Positions 9,202-18,855 of a DNA stretch of 64,000 bases are shown here, one piece after another. The position numbers were made by a program, and so were the translations under genes. Source of the stretch: Erythrobacter sp. (GTDB lineage: Bacteria; Pseudomonadota; Alphaproteobacteria; Sphingomonadales; Sphingomonadaceae); contig NZ_JAMWYX010000008.1 of NCBI RefSeq assembly GCF_024305245.1, positions 107,233 to 171,232 of the forward strand, written 5' to 3'. How positions within the stretch are numbered: the first letter of the stretch is position 1; every line of letters starts with the position of its first letter. The notes below the pieces were generated by a model. That model made no database searches, had not been told where the DNA came from, and saw only the letters and a program-made list of their open reading frames with translations.

Positions 9202-10101
9202 ATGTATGCGGCGAGGGGCCAGTCGGTCCACATGCACTACAGCTTGCCCGCCGCGCCGCTGCGGCCATTCGTCACGGCGTTTTACTGCGCCGATGTCACC
9301 TGCTCCCCGCGCGACGCATGGCTGGAGGATTATCTCCAACCCGAATGGGTCAATCTGCGGTTTCTGCTGAACACCGTGGCCCAATCCGCGATCGGCGCAG
9401 GGGAGTTGCAGCGCTGTTCCGATTTCAGCGTGACCGGACCGACCAGCCGGGCGTCTCGCTTTCGCCTGCGATCGGGGCGGGTCTGGGGAATCGGTCTTTT
9501 GCCGGAGGGATGGGCCGCGCTGCTTCCGGCGCAGGCGGGGGATTATGCCGATCGCCTGGTCGATGGGCTGGCCGATCCGGTCTTTGCAGGCTTCGTCCCG
9601 CTGGCGCGTGCACTGGCGGCGAACGACGGAGGTTTCGCGCAAGAGCTTGAGCTGATCGAGACGCATGTGGGCGAATTGTTCGCGCACGCTCCGCCGGTTG
9701 ATCCGGCTATCGCCGCGTTAACCGCTGCACTGGCCGATCCGGAACGCGTCGCAGTGGCCGAACTGGCCGAGCAGCTCGGCATGACCACGCGCTCGCTCGA
9801 ACGCCTGTCGCGGCGCGCTTTCGGTTTTACGCCCAAGCTGCTGCTGCGCCGCCAGCGATTCCTGCGCAGTCTTGCGCGCTTCATGCTCGACCCTTCGCTC
9901 AAATGGCTCGGCGCGCTGGACGACTTTTACTATGACCAGTCGCATTTCGTTCGCGACTTCCGGTGCTTCATGGGGATGAGCCCCTCGGCCTATGCCAAGC
10001 TCGACAAGCCGCTGCTGATCGCCGCGGCGCGGGCGCGGATGGCGGTGGCGGGGGAAGCGATGCAGGCGCTGCACCGGCCGGTCGGATCGGGCACGCTCTA
10101 G
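9202..10101 (+). CDS. AraC-family transcriptional regulator (copy 2)
   Basis: The 299-residue paralogue of the preceding gene has the same architecture: [13 protein letters not shown] in the N-terminal domain, then [19 protein letters not shown] and [19 protein letters not shown] in the DNA-binding domain, ending [17 protein letters not shown] chose the ATG at 9202 because GGGGGGAG lies about 10 bases upstream; ATG 9172 is an in-frame alternative that would add ten residues. The 148 bases between the copies contain no other gene. The tandem arrangement points to local duplication and divergence. Confidence 0.83.
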   Translation: MYAARGQSVHMHYSLPAAPLRPFVTAFYCADVTCSPRDAWLEDYLQPEWVNLRFLLNTVAQSAIGAGELQRCSDFSVTGPTSRASRFRLRSGRVWGIGLLPEGWAALLPAQAGDYADRLVDGLADPVFAGFVPLARALAANDGGFAQELELIETHVGELFAHAPPVDPAIAALTAALADPERVAVAELAEQLGMTTRSLERLSRRAFGFTPKLLLRRQRFLRSLARFMLDPSLKWLGALDDFYYDQSHFVRDFRCFMGMSPSAYAKLDKPLLIAAARARMAVAGEAMQALHRPVGSGTL

Positions 10102-10189
10102 CCGGGTTTGCGCGACTGGTGCTTTGCAAAACCCGCCATTTGCGGCTAGCGGACGCGCGCGCGCACCGCGCCAACCGATACGACAGGTC

Positions 10190-11290
10190 ATGACCGAACT
10201 TGAACTCGACAAACAGGCCGCGCTTGCCGCGATAGCCGATGCCGCCACCCTTGATGCGCTCGAGGAGCAGCGGCTTGCCGCGCTCGGCAAGAAGGGCTGG
10301 GTCAGTCTTGCCCTGAAAACGCTGGGCGGCATGAGCCCGGACGAGCGCACAGCTGCCGCCCCCGCTATCCAGAGCGCGCGCGCCGCGATTGCCGATGCGA
10401 TCGAGGCCAAGAAAGCCGCGCTCGAAGCTGCCGAGCTCGAAGCGCAATTGGCGCGCGAAACGCTCGACCTGACGCTGCCCGCTGCGGCAGCGCCCAAGGG
10501 ATCGGTGCACCCTGTCAGCCAGGTGATGGACGAACTCGCCGAAATCTTCGCCGATCTGGGCTTTGCCGTGGCGACAGGTCCGGAGATCGAGGACGACTGG
10601 CACAATTTCACCGCGCTCAACATGGACGAAACCCACCCGGCGCGGGCGATGCACGATACGTTCTATTTCCCGGATCGCACGCCCGAAGGCCGCGAGATTC
10701 TGCTTCGCACCCACACCTCGCCGGTGCAGATCCGTTCGATGCTGGATCAGGGCGCGCCGATCCGACTGATCGCGCCGGGCCGGGTTTATCGCAGCGACAG
10801 CGATGCCACCCACACGCCGATGTTCCATCAGGTCGAAGGGCTGGTGGTCGACAAGGACATTCACCTCGGCCACCTCAAATGGACGCTGGAAACCTTCTTC
10901 AAGGCGTTCTTCGAGCGTGAGGATATCGTGCTGCGGCTGCGCCCGTCCTACTTCCCCTTCACCGAGCCGAGCGTCGAGGTCGACGTCGGCTATTCCACCG
11001 AAGGCGGCCGCAGGGTCGTCGGCGGGCACGGCGATGCGCCGGGCCACGCGTGGATGGAACTGGGCGGCAGCGGGATGGTCAACCGCCGCGTGCTGGAATT
11101 CGCCGGGATTGACCCTGACGTATATCAGGGCTTCGCATTTGGCTTGGGGATCGACCGGATTGCCATGCTGAAATACGGGATGAATGATTTGCGCGCTTTC
11201 TTCGACGGCGACCCGCGCTGGCTGGCGCATTACGGGTTCAGCCCGTTCGACCAGCCGACACTGTCTGCGGGCGTGGGAGCGAAAGCATGA
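10190..11290 (+). CDS. pheS: Phenylalanyl-tRNA synthetase alpha subunit
   Basis: Catalytic subunit of the alpha2-beta2 class II enzyme that charges tRNA-Phe. The 366-residue length is normal. Class II motifs are visible: motif 2 ([11 protein letters not shown] through GRVYRSD) and motif 3 ([16 protein letters not shown] near the C-terminus). The N-terminal region is helical, as expected for the tRNA-binding coiled coil. The ATG at 10190 (MTELELDKQ) was chosen over upstream in-frame codons. It overlaps pheT by 4 bases (ATGA). Confidence 0.97.
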   Translation: MTELELDKQAALAAIADAATLDALEEQRLAALGKKGWVSLALKTLGGMSPDERTAAAPAIQSARAAIADAIEAKKAALEAAELEAQLARETLDLTLPAAAAPKGSVHPVSQVMDELAEIFADLGFAVATGPEIEDDWHNFTALNMDETHPARAMHDTFYFPDRTPEGREILLRTHTSPVQIRSMLDQGAPIRLIAPGRVYRSDSDATHTPMFHQVEGLVVDKDIHLGHLKWTLETFFKAFFEREDIVLRLRPSYFPFTEPSVEVDVGYSTEGGRRVVGGHGDAPGHAWMELGGSGMVNRRVLEFAGIDPDVYQGFAFGLGIDRIAMLKYGMNDLRAFFDGDPRWLAHYGFSPFDQPTLSAGVGAKA

Positions 11291-13674
11291 AGTTCTCGCT
11301 GACCTGGCTCAAGGATCACCTTGAGACCACCGCCACTGTCGCCGAAATCTGCGATGCGCTCAACGCCGTCGGGCTGGAAGTCGAAGGCGTCGAAGACCCG
11401 GCGGAGCGGCTTGCGGGCTTCCGCGTGGCCCACGTGTTGACCGCCGCGCGCCATCCCGATGCCGACAAGCTGCAGGTGCTCACCGTGGATACCGGAGAGG
11501 GTGATCCCTTGCAGGTTGTCTGCGGCGCGCCAAATGCGCGGGCCGGAATGAAGGGCGTGCTGGGTCTTCCCGGCGCGACCGTCCCTGCCAATGGCATGGT
11601 GCTGAGGAAGAGCGCGATCCGCGGGGTCGGATCCAACGGCATGATGTGTTCGGTGCGCGAGCTCGAACTGGGCGAGGATCACGACGGCATCATCGAACTG
11701 CCCGATGATGCGCCGGTCGGCACCAGCTTCGCCGACTATCACGGCGCATCGCCGGTGATCGAGGTGGCGGTGACACCCAACCGCCCCGATTGCATGGGGG
11801 TTTACGGCATCGCGCGCGATCTCGCGTCCAAGGGGCTGGGCACACTGAAGCCGATTGCCACGCCTTCGTTCAGCGCGTCGGGCGCGTGCCCGGTCGAAAT
11901 CCGCACCGACGATCCGGAAGGCTGCCCGGCGTTCTATGGCCGCGTGATCAAGGGCGTCACCAACGGCGCCTCGCCCGACTGGTTGCAGCAGCGGCTGAAA
12001 AGCGCTGGGCAGCGACCGATTTCGCTGCTGGTCGACCTCACCAATTATCTGATGCTGGGCTACGGCCGTCCGGCGCACGTGTATGACCTCGCCAAGCTTT
12101 CGGGCGCGATGGCGGCGCGCCGGGCGATCGATGGCGAGCAATGCCAGGCGCTCAACGAGAAGACCTACACGCTCGACGCGAGCATGACGGTGATCGCCGA
12201 TGAGAGCCAAGTACACGACATCGCCGGGATCATGGGCGGTGAGCATTCGGGCGTCAGCGAGACGACTACCGACGTGCTGCTCGAAATCGCCTATTTCGAT
12301 CCTGCCCGGATCGGGGCGACCGGGCGCAAGCTGGGGCTGGCGAGCGACGCGCGCACCCGGTTCGAACGCGGGGTCGATCCTGAATTTCTGGATGCTGGCC
12401 TCGATCTGCTGACCGGACTGATTGTCGAGCTGGCGGGAGGCTCCGCCAGCGACGTGGTGCGCGCCGGTTCGCCGCCGAGCAATGCCAAGGTGATCGCGTT
12501 CGATCCGGCACTGACCACGCGCCTTGGCGGGGTGGAGGTGGCCGAGGCCGAGCAAAAGCGCATCCTTGAAAGCCTCGGCTTTGCCATCTCCGGCGACTGG
12601 CAGGTCACCTGCCCGCCGCGCCGCCACGACATCGAAGGCCCCGCCGATCTGGTCGAGGAAGTCGTCCGCATCCACGGGCTCGACAAGGTGGCGAGCGTCG
12701 CTTTGCCCCGCGCAGAAGGCGTCGCCCGCCCGACAGCGACGCCGCAACAGAAGCTTGAACGCGGCTTGCGCCGTGCCGCCGCCGCAACCGGCCTCAACGA
12801 AGCGATAACGTGGAGCTTCCTGCCCGAATGGGCGGCGGAGCATTTCTCGTCAGACCAGCCGCTGTGGGTGCTCGCCAATCCGATCAGCGAAGACATGAAG
12901 GCAATGCGCCCCTCGCTGCTGCCCGGCCTGCTGATGGCGGCCAAGCGTAACGCCGATCGCGGCGCCAGCGGCTCGCGGCTGTTCGAAATCGGGCGGCGAT
13001 ATTTCCGCGCCGGCAATGGTCTGAGCGAGGAAAAGCCGACCCTCGGCATCGTGCTGGCGGGCGAAAAGGCGGAGCGCGGCTGGCAGGCTGGCAAGGCCAA
13101 GGTGTTGGATGCCTACGACGCCAAGGCGTTGGCGCTCCAGCTGCTCGAGGCGGCTGGCGCGCCGATCCAGAACCTGATGGTGATGGGAGAGGCGGGCGCG
13201 CAGTTCCACCCCGGCCAGTCCGCGACGCTGCGGCTCGGCCCCAAGACCGTGCTGGCGCGTTTCGGCATGGTGCATCCGGCAACGCTCAAGGCTTTCGATG
13301 TCGACGGCCCGATTGCGGCGGTCGAACTGTTCCTCGATGCCATCCCGGCCAGGAAGAACGCCGCCTTTGCCCGCCCCACCTTCGCTCCGCCCGCGCTGCA
13401 GGCGGTGACCCGCGACTTCGCCTTCCTGGTGCCTGTCACGCTGGCCGCCGGCGATCTCGTTCGTAGCGTGCAGGGCGCGGACAAGGCGGTGATCACCGGG
13501 GTGCGCGTGTTCGACGTGTTCGCGGGCGCGGGCGTTCCCGAAGGCCACAAGTCGCTCGCCATAGAAGTCACGCTGCAGCCGGGCGAGGCCAGCTTCAAGG
13601 ATGCCGACCTCAAGGCGCTGGCCGAGAAAATCATCGCTGCCGCCGCCAAGCTGGGGGCCGCATTGCGCGGCTGA
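11287..13674 (+). CDS. pheT: Phenylalanyl-tRNA synthetase beta subunit
   Basis: The 795-residue beta subunit forms the heterotetramer with PheS and carries tRNA-binding and editing domains. Visible are the N-terminal [12 protein letters not shown], the EMAP/OB-like tRNA-binding domain ([15 protein letters not shown] at about 58-72), the B3/B4 editing region (around 210-380), the B5 domain, and a C-terminal ferredoxin-fold anticodon-binding domain ([11 protein letters not shown] through ALRG). It is translationally coupled to pheS. Confidence 0.97.
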   Translation: MKFSLTWLKDHLETTATVAEICDALNAVGLEVEGVEDPAERLAGFRVAHVLTAARHPDADKLQVLTVDTGEGDPLQVVCGAPNARAGMKGVLGLPGATVPANGMVLRKSAIRGVGSNGMMCSVRELELGEDHDGIIELPDDAPVGTSFADYHGASPVIEVAVTPNRPDCMGVYGIARDLASKGLGTLKPIATPSFSASGACPVEIRTDDPEGCPAFYGRVIKGVTNGASPDWLQQRLKSAGQRPISLLVDLTNYLMLGYGRPAHVYDLAKLSGAMAARRAIDGEQCQALNEKTYTLDASMTVIADESQVHDIAGIMGGEHSGVSETTTDVLLEIAYFDPARIGATGRKLGLASDARTRFERGVDPEFLDAGLDLLTGLIVELAGGSASDVVRAGSPPSNAKVIAFDPALTTRLGGVEVAEAEQKRILESLGFAISGDWQVTCPPRRHDIEGPADLVEEVVRIHGLDKVASVALPRAEGVARPTATPQQKLERGLRRAAAATGLNEAITWSFLPEWAAEHFSSDQPLWVLANPISEDMKAMRPSLLPGLLMAAKRNADRGASGSRLFEIGRRYFRAGNGLSEEKPTLGIVLAGEKAERGWQAGKAKVLDAYDAKALALQLLEAAGAPIQNLMVMGEAGAQFHPGQSATLRLGPKTVLARFGMVHPATLKAFDVDGPIAAVELFLDAIPARKNAAFARPTFAPPALQAVTRDFAFLVPVTLAAGDLVRSVQGADKAVITGVRVFDVFAGAGVPEGHKSLAIEVTLQPGEASFKDADLKALAEKIIAAAAKLGAALRG

Positions 13675-13695
13675 TGCCTGCGCTCGGGAAACATC

Positions 13696-15216
13696 ATGTC
13701 CAATCGCCGCACCTTCGCGATCATCTCGCACCCTGACGCGGGGAAAACCACGCTCACCGAAAAGCTGCTGCTGCAAGGCGGCGCGATCCACCTTGCGGGC
13801 GAGGTTAAGGCGCGCGGGCAGGCGCGGCGCGCGCGGTCGGACTGGATGAAGATCGAACAGCAGCGCGGGATTTCGGTCACGTCCAGCGTGATGACCTTCG
13901 CGCGCGACGGGATCACCTTCAACCTGCTCGACACGCCGGGGCACGAGGATTTCTCCGAAGACACCTATCGCACCCTGACCGCAGTCGATTCGGCGGTGAT
14001 GGTGATCGACGCGGCGAAAGGCATCGAACCGCAGACCCGCAAGCTGTTCGAAGTATGCCGTTTGCGTTCGGTGCCGATCATCACCTTCGTCAACAAGGTC
14101 GACCGCGAAGGCCGCGATCCGTTCGAAACGCTGGACGAGGTCGCCGATATGCTCGCGCTCGATGTCAGCCCGCAGATGTGGCCGATCGGCATGGGCGGCG
14201 AGTTCGAGGGCATTCTCGATTTCGCCACCGAAACGGTCAGCCGCGGCGAAGGCAATTCGCGCGAATTTCTCGGGAAGCGTGATGCGGACGCGGCGATACC
14301 CGAGCGCTTCGCCGACGAGATAGAACTGGCGCGCGGCGGCTATCCCGAATTCGACCTCGAAGCGTTTCGCAACGGCGATCTCACCCCGGTCTATTTCGGA
14401 TCGGCATTGAAGAATTTCGGCGTGACCGAACTGATCGACGCCATTGCCCGCTACGCCCCGCCGCCGCGGCCGCAGCCCGCGGGCGAGGAGCAGATCGAGC
14501 CGACCCGCGACGAGGTCACCGGCTTCATCTTCAAGGTGCAGGCCAATATGGACCCCAACCACCGTGACCGGATCGCGTTTATGCGGCAGGTTTCGGGCAC
14601 GTTCAAACGCGGGATGAAGCTCACCCCGTCAGGTCTGGGCAAGCCGATTGCGGTGCATTCGCCGATCCTGTTCTTCGCGCAGGACCGCGAGATCGCCGAT
14701 ACCGCCGAGGCGGGCGACATTATCGGCATCCCCAATCACGGCACACTGCGGGTGGGCGATACCCTGTCCGAACGCAATCAGGTGCGCTTCACCGGGCTGC
14801 CCAACTTCGCGCCGGAAATCCTGCGCCGCGTGCAGTTGCGCGATCCGACCAAGACCAAGCAATTGCGCAAGGCGTTGGACGACCTCAGCGAAGAGGGCGT
14901 GATCCAGGTGTTCTATCCCGAGATCGGATCGCAGCACATCGTCGGCGTGGTCGGCCAGCTGCAGCTAGAAGTGCTGATTTCGCGGCTGGAGGCGGAATAC
15001 AAGGTCGAGGCGGTGCTCGAACCATCGCCCTTCGCCACGGCGCGCTGGATCAAGGGCGACGACAAGGCGCTCGACGAATTCGCCGGGTTCAACCGCGCCA
15101 ATGTCGCGCGCGACCGTGATGGCGACATGGTGTTCATGGCCAAAAGCCCGTGGGACGTGAGCTATCAGGTCGAAAAGAACCCCGGACTGGTGTTTTCGGC
15201 GACCAAGGAACGGTAA
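13696..15216 (+). CDS. prfC: Peptide chain release factor 3
   Basis: GTPase that recycles RF1 and RF2 from the ribosome. The 506-residue protein starts MSNRRTFAIISHPDAGKTTL, with the G1 motif. It then shows GISVTSSVM (G2), DTPGHEDFSEDTYR (G3) and NKVDREGRDP (G4). The RF3-specific C-terminal domains follow (VGQLQLEVLISRLEAEY). It begins 22 bases after pheT and is probably in the same transcript. Confidence 0.95.
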   Translation: MSNRRTFAIISHPDAGKTTLTEKLLLQGGAIHLAGEVKARGQARRARSDWMKIEQQRGISVTSSVMTFARDGITFNLLDTPGHEDFSEDTYRTLTAVDSAVMVIDAAKGIEPQTRKLFEVCRLRSVPIITFVNKVDREGRDPFETLDEVADMLALDVSPQMWPIGMGGEFEGILDFATETVSRGEGNSREFLGKRDADAAIPERFADEIELARGGYPEFDLEAFRNGDLTPVYFGSALKNFGVTELIDAIARYAPPPRPQPAGEEQIEPTRDEVTGFIFKVQANMDPNHRDRIAFMRQVSGTFKRGMKLTPSGLGKPIAVHSPILFFAQDREIADTAEAGDIIGIPNHGTLRVGDTLSERNQVRFTGLPNFAPEILRRVQLRDPTKTKQLRKALDDLSEEGVIQVFYPEIGSQHIVGVVGQLQLEVLISRLEAEYKVEAVLEPSPFATARWIKGDDKALDEFAGFNRANVARDRDGDMVFMAKSPWDVSYQVEKNPGLVFSATKER

Positions 15217-15267
15217 GGGGTCGCGGTAGGCTTGCGAGCGGGCGACGTTCGCGGCATTGCATTACTT

Positions 15268-16137
15268 ATGCACGACACCGGCCCTACTTCGCAGACCTTC
15301 ATCTCCCAGCGCCTTCGCCTCAATTACGAAGACTGGGGCGGCAGGGGCAAGCCGCCGCTGGTGCTGGTGCATGGCGGGCGCGATCATGCGCGCAGCTGGG
15401 ATTGGACCGCCAAGGCGCTGCGTGAAAATTACCACATCATTGCGTTGGACCACCGCGGCCACGGCGATAGCGACTGGGTGTCCGACGGGGTCTATTCCGC
15501 GGCTGACATGGTCTATGATCTGGCGCAGCTGATCCATCAGCTCGGCGTCGGCCCGGTGCGGATGGTGGCACATTCGATGGGCGGCAATGTGGCGCTGCGC
15601 TATGCCGGAGCCTTCCCCGACATGGTGACCAAGCTGGTGGCGATCGAAGGGCTCGGCCCGTCGCCGGAACTGCGCGAAAAACAGCGCGCCGTGCCCTATC
15701 CCGAGCGCCTCGCCGAATGGATCGAGAAGAAGCGCAAGGCGGCCGGGCGATCGCCGCGCAAATATGACAGCATCGAAGCCGCCTTCGCCCGGATGATCGA
15801 GGAAAACGCCTACCTCACCGAGGAACAGGCGCGGCATCTGACCGTCCACGGGGTCAACCGCAACGAGGACGGCACCTATAGCTGGAAGTTCGATCCGCAC
15901 CTCAACGTCTGGCCGGTCGAGGATGTGGCGGACGAATTCATCGCTGCGCTGTGGAGTGCTATCACCTGCCCGACGCTGCTGCTTTACGGTGCGGATAGCT
16001 GGGCTTCGAACCCGGAGAAGGACGGGCGGATTGCCCATTTCAACACCGCCAGGGTGATCGAGTTCGAAAAGGCCGGTCACTGGCTGCACCACGACCAGTT
16101 CGATCGCTTCATCGCCACCTTGCGCGATTTCCTCTGA
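15268..16137 (+). CDS. Alpha/beta hydrolase
   Basis: Soluble 289-residue alpha/beta-hydrolase fold protein. The oxyanion region VLVHGGRDHARSWD is near residue 30, the strand-turn DHRGHGDSD near 70, and the nucleophile elbow AHSMGG gives the catalytic Ser. An Asp in LLLYGADSW and the His in GHWLHHDQ complete a plausible triad. The nearest relatives by pattern are esterases and epoxide-hydrolase-like enzymes; the substrate is unknown. I used the ATG at 15268; a TTG further upstream is possible. The next gene follows after 11 bases. Confidence 0.85.
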   Translation: MHDTGPTSQTFISQRLRLNYEDWGGRGKPPLVLVHGGRDHARSWDWTAKALRENYHIIALDHRGHGDSDWVSDGVYSAADMVYDLAQLIHQLGVGPVRMVAHSMGGNVALRYAGAFPDMVTKLVAIEGLGPSPELREKQRAVPYPERLAEWIEKKRKAAGRSPRKYDSIEAAFARMIEENAYLTEEQARHLTVHGVNRNEDGTYSWKFDPHLNVWPVEDVADEFIAALWSAITCPTLLLYGADSWASNPEKDGRIAHFNTARVIEFEKAGHWLHHDQFDRFIATLRDFL

Positions 16138-16148
16138 AAGGCGGCGCG

Positions 16149-16706
16149 ATGTCTGAGTTGTTCGATCGCCTGAATGATGATCACATCGCGATGATCGCCG
16201 CCCAGCCAGTGTTCTTCGTCGCCACCGCCGCTGCCGAGGGGCGCATCAATCTCAGCCCCAAGGGGTATGACGCGGTGCGGGTGCTGGGGCCGAGCCGGCT
16301 GGCATGGCTCGATCTGGGCGGATCGGGCAACGAAACGCACGCGCATCTCGCTGAAGATGGCCGGATCACGCTGATGTTCTGCAATTTTCAGCAGCCCGCG
16401 CTGATCCTCAGGGCCTATGGCCGCGGTGTTCCGGTGCTGCCGCAGGACGCGGAGTGGGAGGATTTGGCGGCGCATTTCACGCTGCTTCCCGGTACCCGCC
16501 AGATTTTCGATATCGCGGTGGACAGCGTGCAGACCAGCTGCGGCTGGGGTGTGCCGCTGATGACGCTGGAAGACGAGCGCGCCACACTGGTGAAATATCA
16601 CCGTCAGGCCGACCCCACGACGTGGGAGAGCAAGACCGCCGCCCGCACCCGCAGCATCGACGGCCTGCCGACCCGGCCAAGCGACCGCTACATCGCGGGC
16701 GAATGA
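16149..16706 (+). CDS. Pyridoxamine 5'-phosphate oxidase family protein
   Basis: The 185-residue protein has a split-barrel flavin-binding fold. It begins with a helix (DRLNDDHIAMIAAQPVFFVATA), followed by GRINLSPKGYDAVRVLGP and later DSVQTSCGWGVPLM, a pattern seen in PPOX-class proteins that bind FMN or F420 rather than in true PdxH. Reaction is unknown. It lies 11 bases after the hydrolase gene and is probably co-expressed with it. Confidence 0.78.
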   Translation: MSELFDRLNDDHIAMIAAQPVFFVATAAAEGRINLSPKGYDAVRVLGPSRLAWLDLGGSGNETHAHLAEDGRITLMFCNFQQPALILRAYGRGVPVLPQDAEWEDLAAHFTLLPGTRQIFDIAVDSVQTSCGWGVPLMTLEDERATLVKYHRQADPTTWESKTAARTRSIDGLPTRPSDRYIAGE

Positions 16707-16846
16707 GCGATCGGGGCGGCTGAAGCGCCCGATGCGGCGCAATCCCTGCCTAATTTATAATCATTTGATTAAAGCCTAGGCAGGGGTTCTCCCGCGCCTG
16801 CGAAGAATCCATCCAAAATCCCTGCTGCAACTGCGTTACACAAATG

Positions 16847-16862
16847 TGGCACGTTAGTTGCA
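16847..16862 (+). promoter_or_regulatory. Sigma-54 promoter of glnK-amtB
   Basis: TGGCACG-TTAG-TTGCA matches the RpoN consensus (TGGCACG-N4-TTGCW) at every position, with the invariant GG and GC 10 bases apart. It lies 44 bases upstream of the PII gene. This predicts induction by NtrC under nitrogen limitation; the upstream region back to 16741 was not found to contain an unambiguous NtrC site. Confidence 0.88.
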
Positions 16863-16905
16863 TTGCCTCTCGTGCCGGAATGGTCCGGCGCGACAGGGGG
16901 CATGA

Positions 16906-17244
<339 letters not shown>

Positions 17245-17258
17245 GGGGGACAGGGACC

Positions 17259-18578
17259 TTGGACCGTATTTTTCTTCGTCTTGCCGCCCTTGCTGTCGGC
17301 ACCATGCTGGCTGCCGAACCGGCGCTGGCCGCACCCGCCGTTCCCAATCCGGGCAACAATGCCTGGATGATGACATCGACCATCCTCGTATTGCTGATGA
17401 TCCTGCCTGGTCTCGCGCTGTTCTACGGCGGCCTCACCCGGTCGAAGAACATGCTGTCGACCATGACGCAGATCGGGGCGACTGCGTGCCTCGCGATGCT
17501 GATCTGGGTGATGTGGGGCTACAGCCTCGCGTTCGGCGACACTGTTTATGAAGGCACGCTCGGCCTGTTCATCAGCGGGGGCAGTTACTTCCTGTCGGGC
17601 ACCGATGCCAGCAGCACGGCGGCGACCTTCACCGATGAAGTCATCAGCAAATATGTCTTCATCAGCTTTCAGATGACCTTCGCTGCGATCACCGCTGCGC
17701 TGATCCTCGGCGCTACGGCGGAACGCATGAAATTCAGCGCGGTGATGGCCTTCGTGCCGATCTGGCTGACCATCGTTTACTTCCCGATTGCGCACATGGT
17801 GTGGGCGGGCGGTGGCCTGCTGTTCGAAGACGGCGCGCTCGATTTTGCCGGCGGCACCGTGGTCCACATCAACGCCGGGGTTTCCGGACTGGTGCTGGCC
17901 TATCTGCTCGGCAAGCGTCGTGGCTTTCCCTCGGAACCGATGCCCCCGCACAGCATGGTCATGACGATGATCGGCACGGGCTTGCTGTGGGTGGGCTGGT
18001 TCGGGTTCAACGCCGGTTCGGCGCTCGAAGCCGACGGTTCGGCGGGCCTCGCGATGATCAACACCTTCGTCGCAACTGCGGCAGGCGCGCTCACCTGGAT
18101 GGTGATCGAGCGGGCTGCAGGCCACAAGGGATCGGCGCTGGGCTTCTGCTCGGGTGTGATTGCCGGCCTGGTCGCGGTGACACCGGCTGCAGGCAATAGC
18201 GGCCCGTTCGGCGCGATCCTGCTCGGCATTGTCGCATCGGCTGTCTGCTATGTCTTCGTCGCCAAGGTTAAGGCGAAGTTCGGTTACGACGACTCGCTTG
18301 ATGCTTTCGGCATCCACGGGATCGGCGGCATTGTCGGCGCGATCGGCACGGCGGTGGTGTACCAGCCCTTCCTCGGCGGCCCCGGCGACGGCTCGACCCC
18401 GCTCGCCGACCAGCTCGGAGTCCAGGTCTTCAGCGTCCTGGTCACCATCGGCTGGGCCGCCATCGGCACCTTGATTGCAGGCTTCCTCGTCAAGCTGACC
18501 ATTGGCCTCCGGGTCGATGAAGAAGCCGAGATCAACGGCCTCGATATCTCTGAACACGGGGAGCGCGCCTACAACTAG
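17259..18578 (+). CDS. amtB: Ammonium transporter
   Basis: 439-residue inner-membrane ammonium channel. A cleavable signal sequence (ending AAEPALAAP) precedes about 11 transmembrane helices. The two pore histidines are in VVHINAGVSG and FGIHGIGGIVG, and NAWMMTSTILVLLM begins the first helix. The start is TTG at 17259, with GAGGGG at 17243-17248 spaced about 10 bases upstream. The C-terminal tail (EAEINGLDISEHGERAYN) is the conserved GlnK-interacting end. Confidence 0.94.
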   Translation: MDRIFLRLAALAVGTMLAAEPALAAPAVPNPGNNAWMMTSTILVLLMILPGLALFYGGLTRSKNMLSTMTQIGATACLAMLIWVMWGYSLAFGDTVYEGTLGLFISGGSYFLSGTDASSTAATFTDEVISKYVFISFQMTFAAITAALILGATAERMKFSAVMAFVPIWLTIVYFPIAHMVWAGGGLLFEDGALDFAGGTVVHINAGVSGLVLAYLLGKRRGFPSEPMPPHSMVMTMIGTGLLWVGWFGFNAGSALEADGSAGLAMINTFVATAAGALTWMVIERAAGHKGSALGFCSGVIAGLVAVTPAAGNSGPFGAILLGIVASAVCYVFVAKVKAKFGYDDSLDAFGIHGIGGIVGAIGTAVVYQPFLGGPGDGSTPLADQLGVQVFSVLVTIGWAAIGTLIAGFLVKLTIGLRVDEEAEINGLDISEHGERAYN

Positions 18579-18675
18579 GCACCTTCTCCACCAAGCTTGG
18601 CGGGGGGAGGCTCTCTCTCCCTCTCCTCTCCCCCCGCCTCACCTTGTTCCTCCTGCGAACGAACACACTTGATAT

Positions 18676-18709
18676 GGCCGGAGTAGCGCAAGCTCTCCGG
18701 CCTTTTTTT
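18676..18709 (+). terminator. Intrinsic terminator after amtB
   Basis: GGCCGGAG (18676-18683) pairs perfectly with CTCCGGCC (18695-18702) over an 11-base loop and is followed by seven T residues. It is a textbook rho-independent terminator. Confidence 0.93.
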
Positions 18710-18729
18710 GTTTGGATTGTTTGTGATGC

Positions 18730-18817
18730 GACCGCGCCTCCGCGCGGTCGTCCTCGCCGCGTTTCGCCCTGCGGGCTAGCGGCTGCGGGCGGGCGGTCGC
18801 CCTTGCGGCCCGCCCGC
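18730..18817. repeat. Two-hairpin intergenic repeat, copy 1
   Basis: Hairpin 1 is GACCGCGC-CTCC-GCGCGGTC (18730-18749). A linker TCCTCGCCGCGTTTCG follows, then hairpin 2, a perfect 10-bp stem (GCGGGCGGGC at 18785-18794 with GCCCGCCCGC at 18808-18817). A second element of the same layout is at 54085-54169. It lies between the amtB terminator and the convergent GMC gene. Confidence 0.7.
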
Positions 18818-18855
18818 TAGCGGGCAGGATCAGCGTTCGAGGGTGGCGTTGGGGC

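Noticed and set aside
11230..14562. Two very long minus-strand frames opposite pheT and prfC
   Set aside because: Composition is that of antisense shadows (His, Arg, Gly-rich, no domain) and both lie within well-supported genes.
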